Of a stretch of 64,000 nt of DNA, positions 21,612-32,037 are shown in pieces. The stretch is from contig OX465579.1 of NCBI GenBank assembly GCA_950022655.1, positions 18,327,088 through 18,391,087 on the forward strand, read 5' to 3'. The notes beneath the pieces are model-generated. The model saw nothing but the letters and a program-made list of their open reading frames with translations, was not told where the DNA came from and made no database searches. Made by a program: the position numbers and the translations under genes. The stretch is from Alentia gelatinosa. Its lineage: Eukaryota > Annelida > Polychaeta > Phyllodocida > Polynoidae. Every line of letters starts with the position of its first letter. Within the stretch, counting starts at the first letter, position 1.

Positions 21612-21850
21612 GGCCGAACGTCTATGAAATACCACCCGCTGCTAAGGGTGTAGTATAAGTAATTTCTTTCTTGATTTTAGATGTATAATAATAAGAAAAT
21701 GTAGTGAGTGGGCCTGTAGCGAATCTGTTTTTGGCCTTTTGTTCCATAAAATACGTCCTACCGCCCCTGGCATCGGGATTTTTTTATGGGACGTATTCTA
21801 TGAGACAAAAAGACCTCGAATGGCAATCGCTACGGGCTCACTAACTACAT
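21612..21850. mobile_element. Fold-back element, subfamily 10, copy 1
   Basis: The hairpin at about 21710-21845 pairs GTAGCGAATCTG and TTCCATAAAATACGTCC with GGGACGTATTCTATGAGAC and CAATCGCTACGGGC. A separate cap TTATCATACACCTATGGCCG lies at 21619-21655. Copies are at 32370-32690 and, inverted in order, at 45305-45690. Confidence 0.65.
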
Positions 21851-22889
21851 TTTCTCTTAAAAACCTGCACCACACTAAACTGAGCAACACAAGGGCGACT
21901 ATAGAGCAACATATACCTGTGTTATACAACGGGAAATATGTAACTGCTGAAACAGAACTAACCAATAAAGCTAAAGCAAAGAAAACAACATATTGTACAA
22001 AGACAAGTCAGAATTCGAATGAATCCACCATAATCATCACTCCATATGCATGCTACCATTTCACTGGCTAAGTCTTTAAAATTTAAGATTTAAGATTATC
22101 GTCCAGATGCCCATCTGAGGCAAGATATCTGACAGAACGGTCTTGTGGAACCCTTGATGCATGTCTTTCAAAATACGTTAGTGTATCTAATACAGAAAAT
22201 ACGGGAATCAATATTTCCTCGAGCATCACCAAAGGGGCAATTCTAGTCTGGCTCCATGCGATTGATTCCCATACTTTTCATGGGTCTCATCCACTTTTTG
22301 TTCAAGGTCATGTTTTATAGCAGAATACCAGGACAGACAAACCAGAAAATAAACAGCATAGCAAATAAATGCCTGCAGAAAGACTTAGCATCAGGCGTGG
22401 TGCCATACCATAGGCACTACCAATGTATTCTCCCGCCATTATCAACACAAGCTTCTTGATAAATCCAACAAACCTTGTTTCACCTTCTCAATCAAAAGCA
22501 TTATTCTTTCTTATGTAACACAACTGAAGCTACAAAATTAAGCTCGTATAGGGACCAAATATTGGTCATATTCAGAGAGAGTTCAGACAAGTGTGTTCCA
22601 GAGTAAAGAACAATTGAAGGCGTAGACCATTATACTGTTACGTCGGTTCTTCAGATCTAGCGGGTATGTCACGGCTGGCTCGTATAGAAAACATGGACCC
22701 ATGGATAAAGTGAGACAACGACAAATCTTGTCGAGTATGCTTTATCTCACACCTTATATTTCTGTCCCATAGGCTTAACATCTGAAACTTGTTTTCCATT
22801 CCCCTACGAATATTGCAGTTCGTTCTCTATGTCCTATATCCTGTGTGTGGTCCATTCTTTTAGTGTGTACAGTGGTGAGTTAAAACAGA

Positions 22890-23040
22890 AAGCAACTCAT
22901 TTTGGTCAAAGTCGTTGTTCTATAACTTGTTTAAACGCTACGTGATATTTACTCGGCTGTCGCCTCGTACAGATTACTCCGCATTAAACTAATGGAGAAC
23001 AACGACTTTGACCAAAACTTGTTGGTTTCTTCTTTAAACC
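22890..23040. mobile_element. Solo fold-back hairpin, subfamily 4
   Basis: TTTTGGTCAAAGTCGTTGTT (22909) faces AACAACGACTTTGACCAAAA (22993). The tip is CGGCTGTCGCCTCGTACAGA. It shares the stem with 30300-30445 but lacks a cap. Confidence 0.75.
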
Positions 23041-23204
23041 AAGCCACCCGCAGGCTGAGAACTCTATCAATGCAGTGTGCCTAAAATAGTACTACATGAT
23101 TCAACTCTCTAAACTATAGGTTCGGTATATATCATGTTTACATTTCTGTCAGCCATGTTTATGCCTTCATCTACTCTTTGCTCATCATGAATGTTATCGC
23201 CGCA

Positions 23205-23507
23205 TTTATCTCACCCCGGTATTTTTCTGGATGGGCTTAACGTTAGGAACTCGTACTCCACGGCCGATAAAGTAGTGTACCCAATACTCAATGGTTAATT
23301 GGGTGAGTTATTTCATTGATTAATAATGTTCCTGATCATGTATACAGGGCGAGACAAAATCAGAAACCCACTCTATGAAAATAACTTGGTCTGCACTCCA
23401 CCTCGTCTGACCGCTACATAATTTATGCAGCTTCGGTTTGTGACTCTGAGGTCAAACTTGGTGGAGTACGGACCAAGTGAATTTCTTCTCGTGAGTTTCC
23501 TTCTAAA
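23205..23507. mobile_element. Bipartite fold-back element, subfamily 1 (cap first)
   Basis: The cap 23205-23360 opens TTTATCTCACCCC and has GGGCTTAACGTTAGGAACTC. The junction AAAATCAGAAACCCACTC leads into the hairpin 23361-23507, which ends CTCGTGAGTTTCCTTCT. Confidence 0.75.
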
Positions 23508-23884
23508 TATGGCTGCACTCCTCCTTCATCACCAATGGATTTCTGATCTTCGTGGTAGTATTGAGGAAATGCATTTTTGTGAGCTGTGAGAAGTATATAT
23601 GCACATTCTAGATCTCTTGGCAAAAGAGCACTAAATCATTTAGAAATAACCGGCTAGAAGTTCATAATGCCAAAAACAGATCAGAAAAAATGATGTTAAG
23701 GTAATTGCGTACTCTTTGTACACCAACATTTTGTCAGATCTAACGATGGGAGTTGGTCCGCTTTATTAGTGTTAAAAAAAAATTAATTAAAAAAATTTTT
23801 TTTTTTATTAATGTTCAGAACAATGTTTTTTCAAGCGAATACACTTTTATAACCTAATAGACTGGCAGCAGTCCACCAATATGA

Positions 23885-24035
23885 CCAGAGGCGCACTCAC
23901 TAGGTCTCCTTATCATCATATACCTGGAAATCATTAAAGACACCATTTTATAGTGGCCATGTGGTACGGAGGGACGTATGAATATTAATTCATCACTCAG
24001 TGACGAACAGAATCCATACTCTTGGTTAGTAAAAG
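23885..24035 (+). repeat. Dispersed repeat, direct partner of 58345-58500
   Basis: Shared words include CATGTGGTACGGAGGGACG versus CACGTGGTACGGAGGGACT, ATATACCT and TCACTCAGTGAC. Class unknown. Confidence 0.65.
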
Positions 24036-24756
24036 TGAGAAATTCGCTCATAGGTACATAATAATATACCAGAACAAATAAGCTTTCTTTCATAAGCAGA
24101 CCTCAACTGCTAGCGTAGGTTTATATACCATGGCATTTGTAAATAGTTTCGTCTCTTTGATCTCCTGCGGATTTCTATCGAGTTGGCCTAAAATGAAAAG
24201 CAATACACTGGTTTCTTTCACACTATCTGGCGAGCTAATATTGAACTAATAAACGAGATAAACAAGAGGAAGGTACGGGGAATCTGTAAGCTGATCGTAG
24301 AGTAAGGAAGCCGGAGTTCATGTTCAATACGTACGTAGTATTACGTGGGGCATCTGTGTCGAAGTAGTGTGTAGCTGCACCAACAATGTGACACCTTAGC
24401 ACTATAAAGCCTGTACATTAGTTTGTATCACTCAAAAGAGTATACAAGGATTTACACAAATCCATGTGTTTTTTCTTGATACTTGATATTTGATCACACT
24501 CGTTGAACAGCGCTGTGTACAATACCAACACTTGATTGATACAATATATTTTGTGCAACCAAGATTCCAGTATCAACCCTAGTCAGTTTTACCTATATAT
24601 ATATATAGATCCCACCAGCTCGTTCTAGTCTTGGTTATATCACTATAATATGGTGAACATTAATGTCATCACCAAATAATGGAAGATGAGTGCATGATGT
24701 ATAAAAGGGCAGTTTTTTTGTAACGGGACAAGCAGTGTGACACTACGGTAATTATC

Positions 24757-25120
24757 TTACCCCTGGTACAAGTTTAACCATAGGAATGACATTAAAAAAT
24801 GATACGCAACGATCACCCGCGTAAAGTGCCAATACTACGCCATGGTCATGGCGGATTGATGTGAGATGACATCATTTATAAGCGACTGCTCAAGCAGTTT
24901 GATTAAGCAATCTGAATTATTCTGATATTATGATGCTATAATGTCCTTGAAAGGGGTGAGATCCAGAACTGCACTTGAATAATAAAATAAACAATACTTC
25001 ACTCCTATAGATGTGCTGCCATCGTCACTTGGCTTCGCCTCGATGGTGATGATTTCGCATCAAAAAAAAAAAAAAAAAAATTCGCATCCAAACTTGTGGA
25101 GTATTGCTTATTCATACGAT
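24757..25120. mobile_element. Bipartite fold-back element, subfamily 6, copy 1
   Basis: The cap opens TTATCTTACCCCTGGTACAA and ends AAGGGGTGAGATCCAGAACT at about 24970. The hairpin AATACTTCACTCCTATAGAT ... TGTGGAGTATTGCTTATT has the tip TTGGCTTCGCCTCGATGG. A poly-A run (about 25062-25080) and a short repeated TTCGCATC interrupt the right arm. Confidence 0.7.
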
Positions 25121-25853
25121 TCTCGATCCAGTTCTATATAACTCTGTCACCTCACCTTTAAAAGATACAGAACATGTGGCATGGTTGGACTAACAGCAGG
25201 CACACCAGGCCATCATACTATATTCTCACAGCGTCACAAGATTATAAGTTTCGATAACCAGTAAGCTAGATCTACTCAATACTTTTGCACCATCACAATT
25301 GTAAATGTCAACGTATGCTATATTGGTCATGAAGTGATCGGTTTGGGCTTTTGTATACATGTTTGATCGTACATGCAAAATTTGATTCTTCAAAATAAGC
25401 TTTTCAATATACGAACGGGAAACGGGTTCCCTGAGTAACCAACGTATATAATTGTGTAATTGTACAATTAGTACTACTCGGGTTACCAACAAGCTGCAAA
25501 ACAGTGCAGCATGGTCACACCTTGTCAGCCAATTCATGTTAAACTATATCAAATCAAACGAATAATTGCCTTACAAACCTAAAAATCGCAAAATTGAAAT
25601 AAGAAAAATACATGAACATAAAGAAATAGAGAGAAAAGCTACAGTGAAGGTCCTCCCTGATACAGCTCATGTATGTATGAACTTGGTAGGAAATCACAAG
25701 ATTCAGACACTTTCAGTCGCTTTCAGTCTTCAGGAACAGGCGAGGTTCGACCAGTCGGAGGTATCACGGGGTAGGAGGTGGTATTCCTCTGCAGCAGCTC
25801 CCGGGAAGCCACCTCCTCCCACCCCCGCCCCCACACCCGCCGGCATCTACTTC

Positions 25854-26256
25854 TTTATCTCACCCCGCTATTTGTCTCCAAAGGCTTGGCGTTAGGAACT
25901 CCTACTCCACGGCCGTGAAAGTAGTGTACCCAATGGCTAATTGGGTGAGTTATGTTATTGATTGATTACGTTCCTGATCATGTATACGGGGTGAGATAAA
26001 ATCAGGAACCCACTCGATGAAATATGATTTGGTCTGTACTCCACCTCATTTGACCGCTGCATAATACACTCACCTCTGCTCCGCAGTCTGGAGTTTGACC
26101 GCTATGTAATCCACTCAGCTTTGCTTTGTGAATTACTCCGCAGTCTGGAGTTTGACCGCTACGTAATTCATTCAGCTTTGCTTTGTGAATTACTGTGCGG
26201 TCAAACTAGGTGGAGTACAGACCCAAGTTATTTTCATCTCATGAGTTTCCTTCTAA
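25854..26256. mobile_element. Bipartite fold-back element, subfamily 1, with multiplied hairpin tip
   Basis: The cap 25854-26000 is followed by the hairpin. The segment GTCTGGAGTTTGACCGCTA occurs twice in tandem, and a related GACCGC repeat precedes it. AGCTTTGCTTTGTGAATTAC occurs twice. The right arm GAGTTTCCTTCT closes at about 26256. Confidence 0.75.
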
Positions 26257-27029
26257 GGATCACATACGGGGCGCATACTACCTGTGCTTTACCGTTCGGG
26301 GGGGTCCATTTGGTTCGAGTCACATACCAATGCACACACTTGATGCGTTGTAAGTGTCCTTAACGATTATATACAGTGTCGATTATATACAACAGTTCGT
26401 CTCCTCAGTGAAGGTGCCCGCGTATCTCTTAAACTTCACTACTGTTTTATTTGTCGCGGTTTTTGATCAGTGGACTGCGGATGGACACACCACACAGCCG
26501 TCTGCTGTGTGTTATATTCCTCCGCGGCCATGATTGGCAGAGTCACCAAGAACAAAACCACCCCAAAATCCCACTACGTCCGGTCTCCTTTGGCGAGGTT
26601 TAGTTATGACTGCCACACGCAAGAAGGCAGCAACTCTCGACTAACCTAGGAATAATGTGTGGTTTCCATTCATTCATAAACTTCCCGGTCTCATCATTAG
26701 TCTGGGAGAAGGGGAAGGTCTTGTGTAAGTGACCACGGTCAGCTTCGGTTACAATCTGTACTCACTTGACCCTAGGAAGATACAGTCTACACATCACAGG
26801 TAATGGAGACATGGTGCAGCGAGCAATACGGGGCCCATCCCTACCACTGAGGCGTAGAGAATACTGTCTGTGTCTTGTCGTGTAAAGTACGCCAACGATT
26901 GCAGCACATGTCAACAATACCGGGTCGAGAGGTTTCCACTGCGGCCGCTAGAGTCAGACGAAGGCAGCGCCACCTCGTGAGTTTCAATATAATCACGTGT
27001 GTATGCATATACATATACACACAATATAG

Positions 27030-27330
27030 ACTGGTTTCAGATACAAGCAGTAGTATGCTCCGAGGAGCTGACGCGTAGAAATATCCGAGCGCATGCGAGG
27101 ATATTTCGCTGAGGCAACTCCGGGGAGCATACAAACGCTATTTTCTGAAACCAGTCTATAGTGTATTTTTCATCCACCTTTTCTGGACAAGTGTCGTACC
27201 GATAGTAGTTTGTCTTAGGTATGCACTATTTTATGCGCATACAATATATCCGTATGCGCCGGGTATGTGCATACACACTCCCTAGGTGTTTTCTATGGAC
27301 ACTTTGTATAAGGTGGATAACATATATATA
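27030..27330. mobile_element. Bipartite fold-back element, subfamily 5
   Basis: The outer stem ACTGGTTTCAGATACAAGC faces TTCTGAAACCAGT; an inner stem GTATGCTCC faces GGAGCATAC. The tip is GAAATATCCGAGCGCATGCG. The cap runs from about 27170 (CATCCACCTTTTCTGGACAA) to 27319 (TAAGGTGGATAA). It ends about 100 bases beyond the PCMTD stop codon. Confidence 0.8.
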
Positions 27331-27415
27331 TAACACACTGATGACGGTGTGACCGGCCTCAGTATATAAACGTGCACCCGTCGTCATGACACATCCGGCC
27401 GCGCATGCGGGACCC

Positions 27416-28821
27416 TCACGTCCGGTAGAAGCGGAGGAACTGTTTGAGGGCGTAGGGCACTGGCAACTGGTCAATGTGCTCGAAGATAAGCCGGCGGAAG
27501 CTGGGCTTGGAGTCTGCGCACGGCGGGTGGCAGTCCTGGTGGTTATTGTGGTGGTGGTGGTGGTGGTTGTGGTGATGGTGGTCGGACGAAGAGTTGTGGT
27601 ACTTGCTGGTGCTGGGCAGGCAGTTAGAGTAGCACTCAGTGGAATCAGCGTCATCGTCATCGTCATCATCGTCATCATCGACGTCATCTACGTCATCCTC
27701 CTCCCCGTGCGCGGCGTCGTCGTAGCCCCGCCTGGTTTCCGGTTCCGGTGCAACGGCGACTTCCGGTTCCGCTTCTCGGTCGGCCATGAGCGACTCGGTG
27801 TGCTGCTCCTCCTCGTCCTCCAGCTCCTTGATGAAGTCCATCTCCGTGGGTTCCTCCACGCTGCTGCACGTGCCGATGCCGGACGTGGCCGACGTGGAGA
27901 CGCTGGTGCTGGAGGAGCAGCGGTGGCGCCCACTGGCGGCGACGATGGGGATGGCGCTGCTGACCTGCTGACCGGCCCCGGAGAGCGCCCCTGGGGCCGC
28001 TTCCACCTCCATCTCGTCACTGGAGGTGGAAGTGGACGTGTTGCTACCTTTAAAGGCACTGGAGGAGTCTCCTCCGGGGGACTTGTTCAGGAGGAGATCT
28101 GCGTGCGGCGGTCCTTCCTCGTCCTCTTCCGCCTCCATGGATCCGGAGTGGTTCCGGTTGAAACTCCCCGCAGGCGCCACGGCTCCGATGGCCTCCCCTT
28201 CCTCCAGCTCGTCCCCGAGCCCCTGGTCCTCCAGGTGGCTGCCGCCGCCGCCGCCGCCTCCCCCCGCGGCCTGGTCTGAGCGGCGCTCGCGTCGTGTGAT
28301 CTCCAGGAAACGCCGCTGCATGGCCGCCATCTGGCGGAGGATCTCCGGCATGCCCGGCGCCGCGTCCTCCGAGTCGTCATCGTCGTCAAACTCCGAGTCG
28401 TCACTCTCCGTCTCCTCCTCCAGGGTCGGCACCTGCACGCGCCCGCGCCGCCGCAAACGCCGCCCGTCGCCGCTCTCGTCCTGCTGCTGCTGCTGCTGCC
28501 CGCCTGGAGGCGGTGGGCTTCCGTCCCGTCCCCCGGCCACCTCTGAGGCATCTCCGCCACCTGCAGCGGGGTGGGCGTGCTCGGGGCCCGGCGCCGCACC
28601 CTCCTCGTCACTCTCGTCGATGAGGCGCGGGATCATCATGGTGATGCTCATGGGGCCGATGTTGAGGCTCTTCTCGCGACTGCGGCGGCGTTTCTGCGGC
28701 GGGCCGCCGCTGGGCCGGCGCCGCTGGCTGAGGTGCGGGAAGTTGGCGGTAATGTTGGCACGGAGCAGACGCCGCACCTGCACGCGACACGTCTCCTGGA
28801 GAGTGAGCACGTGACACTCGG
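27416..28821 (-). CDS. PCMTD1: PCMTD1/2-like, last coding exon (disordered region and SOCS-box-like C-terminus)
   Basis: This exon encodes residues about 235-701 and ends at a TGA whose complement is 27416-27418. The acceptor TTCCAG (minus) joins in phase 1 and restores L-P-E-C-x-V-x-x-L-Q, as in vertebrate PCMTD. A helix with R-V-Q-V-R-R-L-L-R-A-N-I follows, then basic R-R-R and K-R-R-R stretches. Next comes a long low-complexity insert rich in Asp, Glu, Ser and Gly, with a Q6 run, a G8 run, about 11 consecutive Asp near residue 620, and a His/Asn tract near 642-661. The last residues (L-P-V-P-Y-A-L-K-Q-F-L-R-F-Y-R) match the conserved PCMTD C-terminus, which in vertebrates belongs to an Elongin-binding SOCS-box region. 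Vertebrate proteins are about 360 residues, so most of this exon is lineage-specific expansion. Confidence 0.93.
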
Positions 28822-29845
28822 CTGGAAGCAGACACAACACCGGCGTCACTACACTCAGCAACAACATAGTCAGCAGATACTTATCAAATCGGAGGTTTAG
28901 ACTGCCCAGACTCGCTAATGCAATGCCCCAGGTTGTGCGAGCAGTCATATCTACACGTAGCAACAACATACTTGTTTAGGGGCCATCCATAAAGTACATA
29001 TGCAGAATTTCTGGGGAAAAAATGAAGAAAAAAATTCTGAAATTTTGGAAACCCCCAGCCCCTCCCGATCTTGTACACAATAGAACATACGCAAATTTTC
29101 GAAATCACTAATTAACACCTTATGGACGGCTAATGCTGTCTTAGCGAACAGATTTAAATATTATCAAACGATAACCCTTGTATGATGTATAGAAATGGGT
29201 TTTCATGTAAGATCCTAGATTATTCAACGAGCCTCGACTTGTTAATACTTGTTAATATTCATATATGTCGAAATGGTAACGGGTGTTCTATACTTTTTCT
29301 ATACCAAATTCCATATACATGTATAAATATAACGTAGTTGCACATGATATACTCTAACCCTATGTAGCTGAACACAACATGGAATCTAGATGTGAATAAA
29401 AAAAGACATACTTTATGGATTGCCCCTTACAGGGGTGTCAGTTTGGGGCATGGATAAAAGAGAGAATATTTTTCATGTGAAATTTACTGCCTCAGAAAGA
29501 CTGAGAAATCATGGAAAATACATCGCTATTGGGTATGGAATGGGTTTGAGTGAGTTGGGAGGTTTGAACCACTGTTTACAGGTGGGAATGAGGCCCAATT
29601 TTTTCTCTCTTTGATTTCAGACAAGAAAAAAGAATTTTAGAAACTGTAAAGAAAAACAGAGAAACCGGTGATTTTTTTGGAAAATAGATTACTCTAACCC
29701 TGCGTGGTTAAGCTGTACACAACTTGGAATCTAGATGTAAATAGAAACAAATACCATAAATGGAAGACCGCCCTTGGGGTGAACTTGTGTGAAAATGATA
29801 AAAAAAAAATTAGAAAAAGGAAAAGAGCATAGCTGGCTGACTCAC
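28822..29845 (-). other. PCMTD intron 3
   Basis: About 1 kb between the coding exons. It contains the TIR element 28977-29133 and part of a dispersed repeat at 29120-29260. The remainder shows nothing recognisable. Confidence 0.8.
28977..29133. mobile_element. GGGGCCATCCATAAAGTAC terminal-inverted-repeat element, copy 1
   Basis: It opens TAGGGGCCATCCATAAAGTA and closes CTTATGGACGGCTAA. The interior is A- and T-rich with CAGAATTTCTG. It shares ends and interior with 36044-36206. It is a short non-autonomous DNA transposon of undetermined superfamily. Confidence 0.7.
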
Positions 29846-29963
29846 GCAGTTCGACCATGCTGATGCCCTTGGTGTCGGTGGGGACGGCGAGCGAGGCGAA
29901 GCTGACGGGCAGGACGTTCTTCACCTTCCACTCTCCATCCGCCACGTGCGTCATCTGCAGCAA
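29846..29963 (-). CDS. PCMTD1: PCMTD1/2-like, coding exon 3
   Basis: A 118-base exon (residues 195-233 plus one split codon), phase 0 in and phase 1 out. The acceptor ends TTCAAG and the donor is GTGAGT, on the minus strand. It encodes M-T-H-V-A-D-G-E-W-K-V-K-N-V-L-P-V-S-F-A, equivalent to the late strands of the methyltransferase-like fold. It ends in V-E-L before the conserved L-P-x-C. Confidence 0.9.
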
Positions 29964-29989
29964 CTTGAACCAGAAAACAGCTACATCAG

Positions 29990-30298
29990 GTATTATCGTA
30001 AAGCTGGATGAGGTTTAATCTTGGCCACCGTATTCCACGACTGGAGTTTGGCAAAGAGACTTCATGAGGCGAAGCCGAGTGAAGTCCGGAGCCAAAACTT
30101 CATGAGTGGAATGCGGTGGCCAACATTAAAACGAATCAGGTTTTGATTTTATCCTACCCTATCTCCTCGATTTTGGAATATTACGTGATAACAATGCTGT
30201 ATGCCAGTAGTGGCATATAAAACTCCGTATGCCAGTCAGCGTGGCATACGGAAACCCAATGTTAAGCCTATGGGATTTTATATTAGGGGTAGGATAAT
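29990..30298. mobile_element. Bipartite fold-back element, subfamily 3, copy 2
   Basis: Near-identical to 18465-18772, from TTATCGTAAAGCTGGATGAG to GGGGTAGGATAA. It sits inside the PCMTD intron, and another bipartite element follows immediately at 30300. Confidence 0.85.
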
Positions 30299-30299
30299 A

Positions 30300-30655
30300 A
30301 AGGAGAAACCAACAAGTTTTGGTCAAAGTCGTCGTTCTCCACGAGTTTGATGCGGAGTGATATGAACAAGGCGATAGCAGAGTGAATATCACGTAGCATT
30401 CAAACGAGTTGCTCAATGACTTCTTTGAACAAAACGAGTTGTTTTCTGTATTTATCTCACCCCTGTACACACCAAAAGAATCGACAACACACATGATATA
30501 AACCATGGAGAACAGACTGCAATACTTGTACAGGCATGGAGAACGATTTCCCAATGTTAAGCCTATGGACATTTATTCCAGGGGTGAGATAGTAAGAAGG
30601 AAACACACGAGATGAAAATAACTTGGTCCGTACGCCATGAGTGTGATTTTCGAAT
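30300..30655. mobile_element. Bipartite fold-back element, subfamily 4, plus a half element of subfamily 1
   Basis: The hairpin 30300-30445 has the stem TTTTGGTCAAAGTCGTCGTT and the tip AACAAGGCGATAGCAGAGTG. The junction GTTTTCTGTATTTATCTCAC opens the cap, which ends AATGTTAAGCCTATGGACAT and GGGGTGAGATA at about 30590. GGAAACACACGAGATGAAAA (30600) follows at once, the left arm of a subfamily 1 hairpin with no right arm. Confidence 0.75.
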
Positions 30656-30825
30656 GCAACCTTGTGTCCTTTTTTGTAGGTTTATACCCAGATATATCTA
30701 TTCTCTTATGTTGTATTACATAAAACTGGGACACAGTAAAGAGAAAAGATCGATTTTGGATTCAATGAAATATTATCAACTTCCATGGTAGCATATCATT
30801 TTTTGTGATTTCGTCATTTCCGATA

Positions 30826-30990
30826 TTAAAGGCATATCCTGCAATTCACAGGGGCACCACCTGGTGATTTTTGAATATGGTCAATTATCAGTCAAATCTA
30901 GTTCTTGTGATTCATTCTAATTCTGAATGAGTAAATCTAATGTTTTGTGCAGTTTATCCAATCTTGATAGGTAAAATATACTAATCTACA
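30826..30990. mobile_element. TTAAAGGCATATC element, partial
   Basis: TTAAAGGCATATCCTGCAAT and GGGGCACCACCTGGTGATTT match the right-end sequence of the 5129 element. The other end is missing. Confidence 0.6.
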
Positions 30991-31199
30991 TTTGCTGATG
31001 CTTGTATATTACAACGCGTCAACCATTTATGGTTTACGCCACCTGTCTACAAAACCATCGATTATTGTCTAATCATAATGATCTCATTCATCTTAATCAT
31101 AAATAAAAGGTATTGTATTGTTTTGCATGCTAACTAATTGTTGTTTTTTTAATAAAGCACAGAGGAGAGACAGATGCAAACACCCATCATCAGCCTTAC

Positions 31200-31474
31200 C
31201 TGGTCGTTGAGCGGCATCACCAGGATCCCGCCATGGCTGACCAGACTCTTCATGAAGTCCTCGTGTTCCGGCGGACAGGCGGCGCCACAGTAGACGCGAT
31301 CGTAGCGCCGCCCCCCGGCATTCATCAGCAAACAGTTGCCGACGGTGAACTGGGGCTCGCAGAACTCGAACCTGTCGAAGGAGTCGCTGTTTTTCTTGAA
31401 GTGTTCGAGTCGCTCACGAGAGTACTCGACGACGTCGGAATGCTGCTCCACGCCGTGGTTCACGCCGTATGCGC
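31200..31474 (-). CDS. PCMTD1: PCMTD1/2-like, coding exon 2
   Basis: A 275-base exon for residues 103-194, phase 1 in and phase 0 out, with minus-strand acceptor TTGACAG and donor GTAAGG. It continues the SAM-binding fold: G-V-N-H-G-V-E ends the second strand, where the acidic residue normally contacts the SAM ribose. It also has Y-D-R-V-Y-C-G-A-A-C and G-G-I-L-V-M-P-L-N-D-Q, typical of PIMT-like proteins. Confidence 0.93.
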
Positions 31475-31837
31475 CTGTCAAAACGAGAATCAACCTTGAA
31501 TACTTCGTTTTAAGCAATTTCTATTAAGAGAATATTGTGTGTATAATCACCAGATTTGGCGATACAGCCGTTTTTCTACCCAGGCCTTAAGCCCCTACTC
31601 CTCATACTAATTCTGCGATCCGGTCTGGAAGTAGGTGGCGCTACGGACCGCCTTGGCAGCCATTTTGGAGACACACATTCGCAGTGCTGAGCCTATGAGC
31701 CGTTTGGACGTCCATTTATGATACTTTTTAAAGTGTGAGGATGTTTTAAGTATTTCTGAAGCATTTCTCCTGACAAAATGAAACTTCTCTGGCAATTTTA
31801 GATCAAATGATTATGTGGTAGCCTGGGTTTAGACTCA

Positions 31838-32025
31838 AATGAGGTGGAGTGTGGACCAAGTTATTTTCATGAAGTGGCTTTCTGATTTTATCTCACCCCC
31901 ATATAACATTATCAATTGATAAAATAAATCACCAAATAAACCACTGAGTAATGGGTACACTACCTTCACAGCCATCGAGTATGAGTTCCTAGCGTTAAGC
32001 CTATGGAGAACAATATCGGGGTGAA
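31838..32025. mobile_element. Truncated bipartite element, subfamily 1
   Basis: Right hairpin arm (GGACCAAGTTATTTTCATGA), junction GCTTTCTGATTTTATCTCAC and a full cap ending TTAAGCCTATGGAGAA and GGGGTGA. The left arm is absent. Confidence 0.7.
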
Positions 32026-32037
32026 AAAAATACACAA

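Noticed and set aside
21739..22071. A 110-codon + strand ORF
   Set aside because: Its first third is the arm of a fold-back element; the rest has no recognisable domain.
25566..25895. A 109-codon + strand ORF with a Pro-rich end
   Set aside because: No splice or family support, and its 3' end runs into the cap of a mobile element at 25854.
27386..28279. A 297-codon + strand ORF over the PCMTD last exon
   Set aside because: It is antisense to a well-supported PCMTD exon. Its Val-, Arg- and Leu-rich content mirrors the GAC/GAG/CAC codon bias of the acidic and His tracts.
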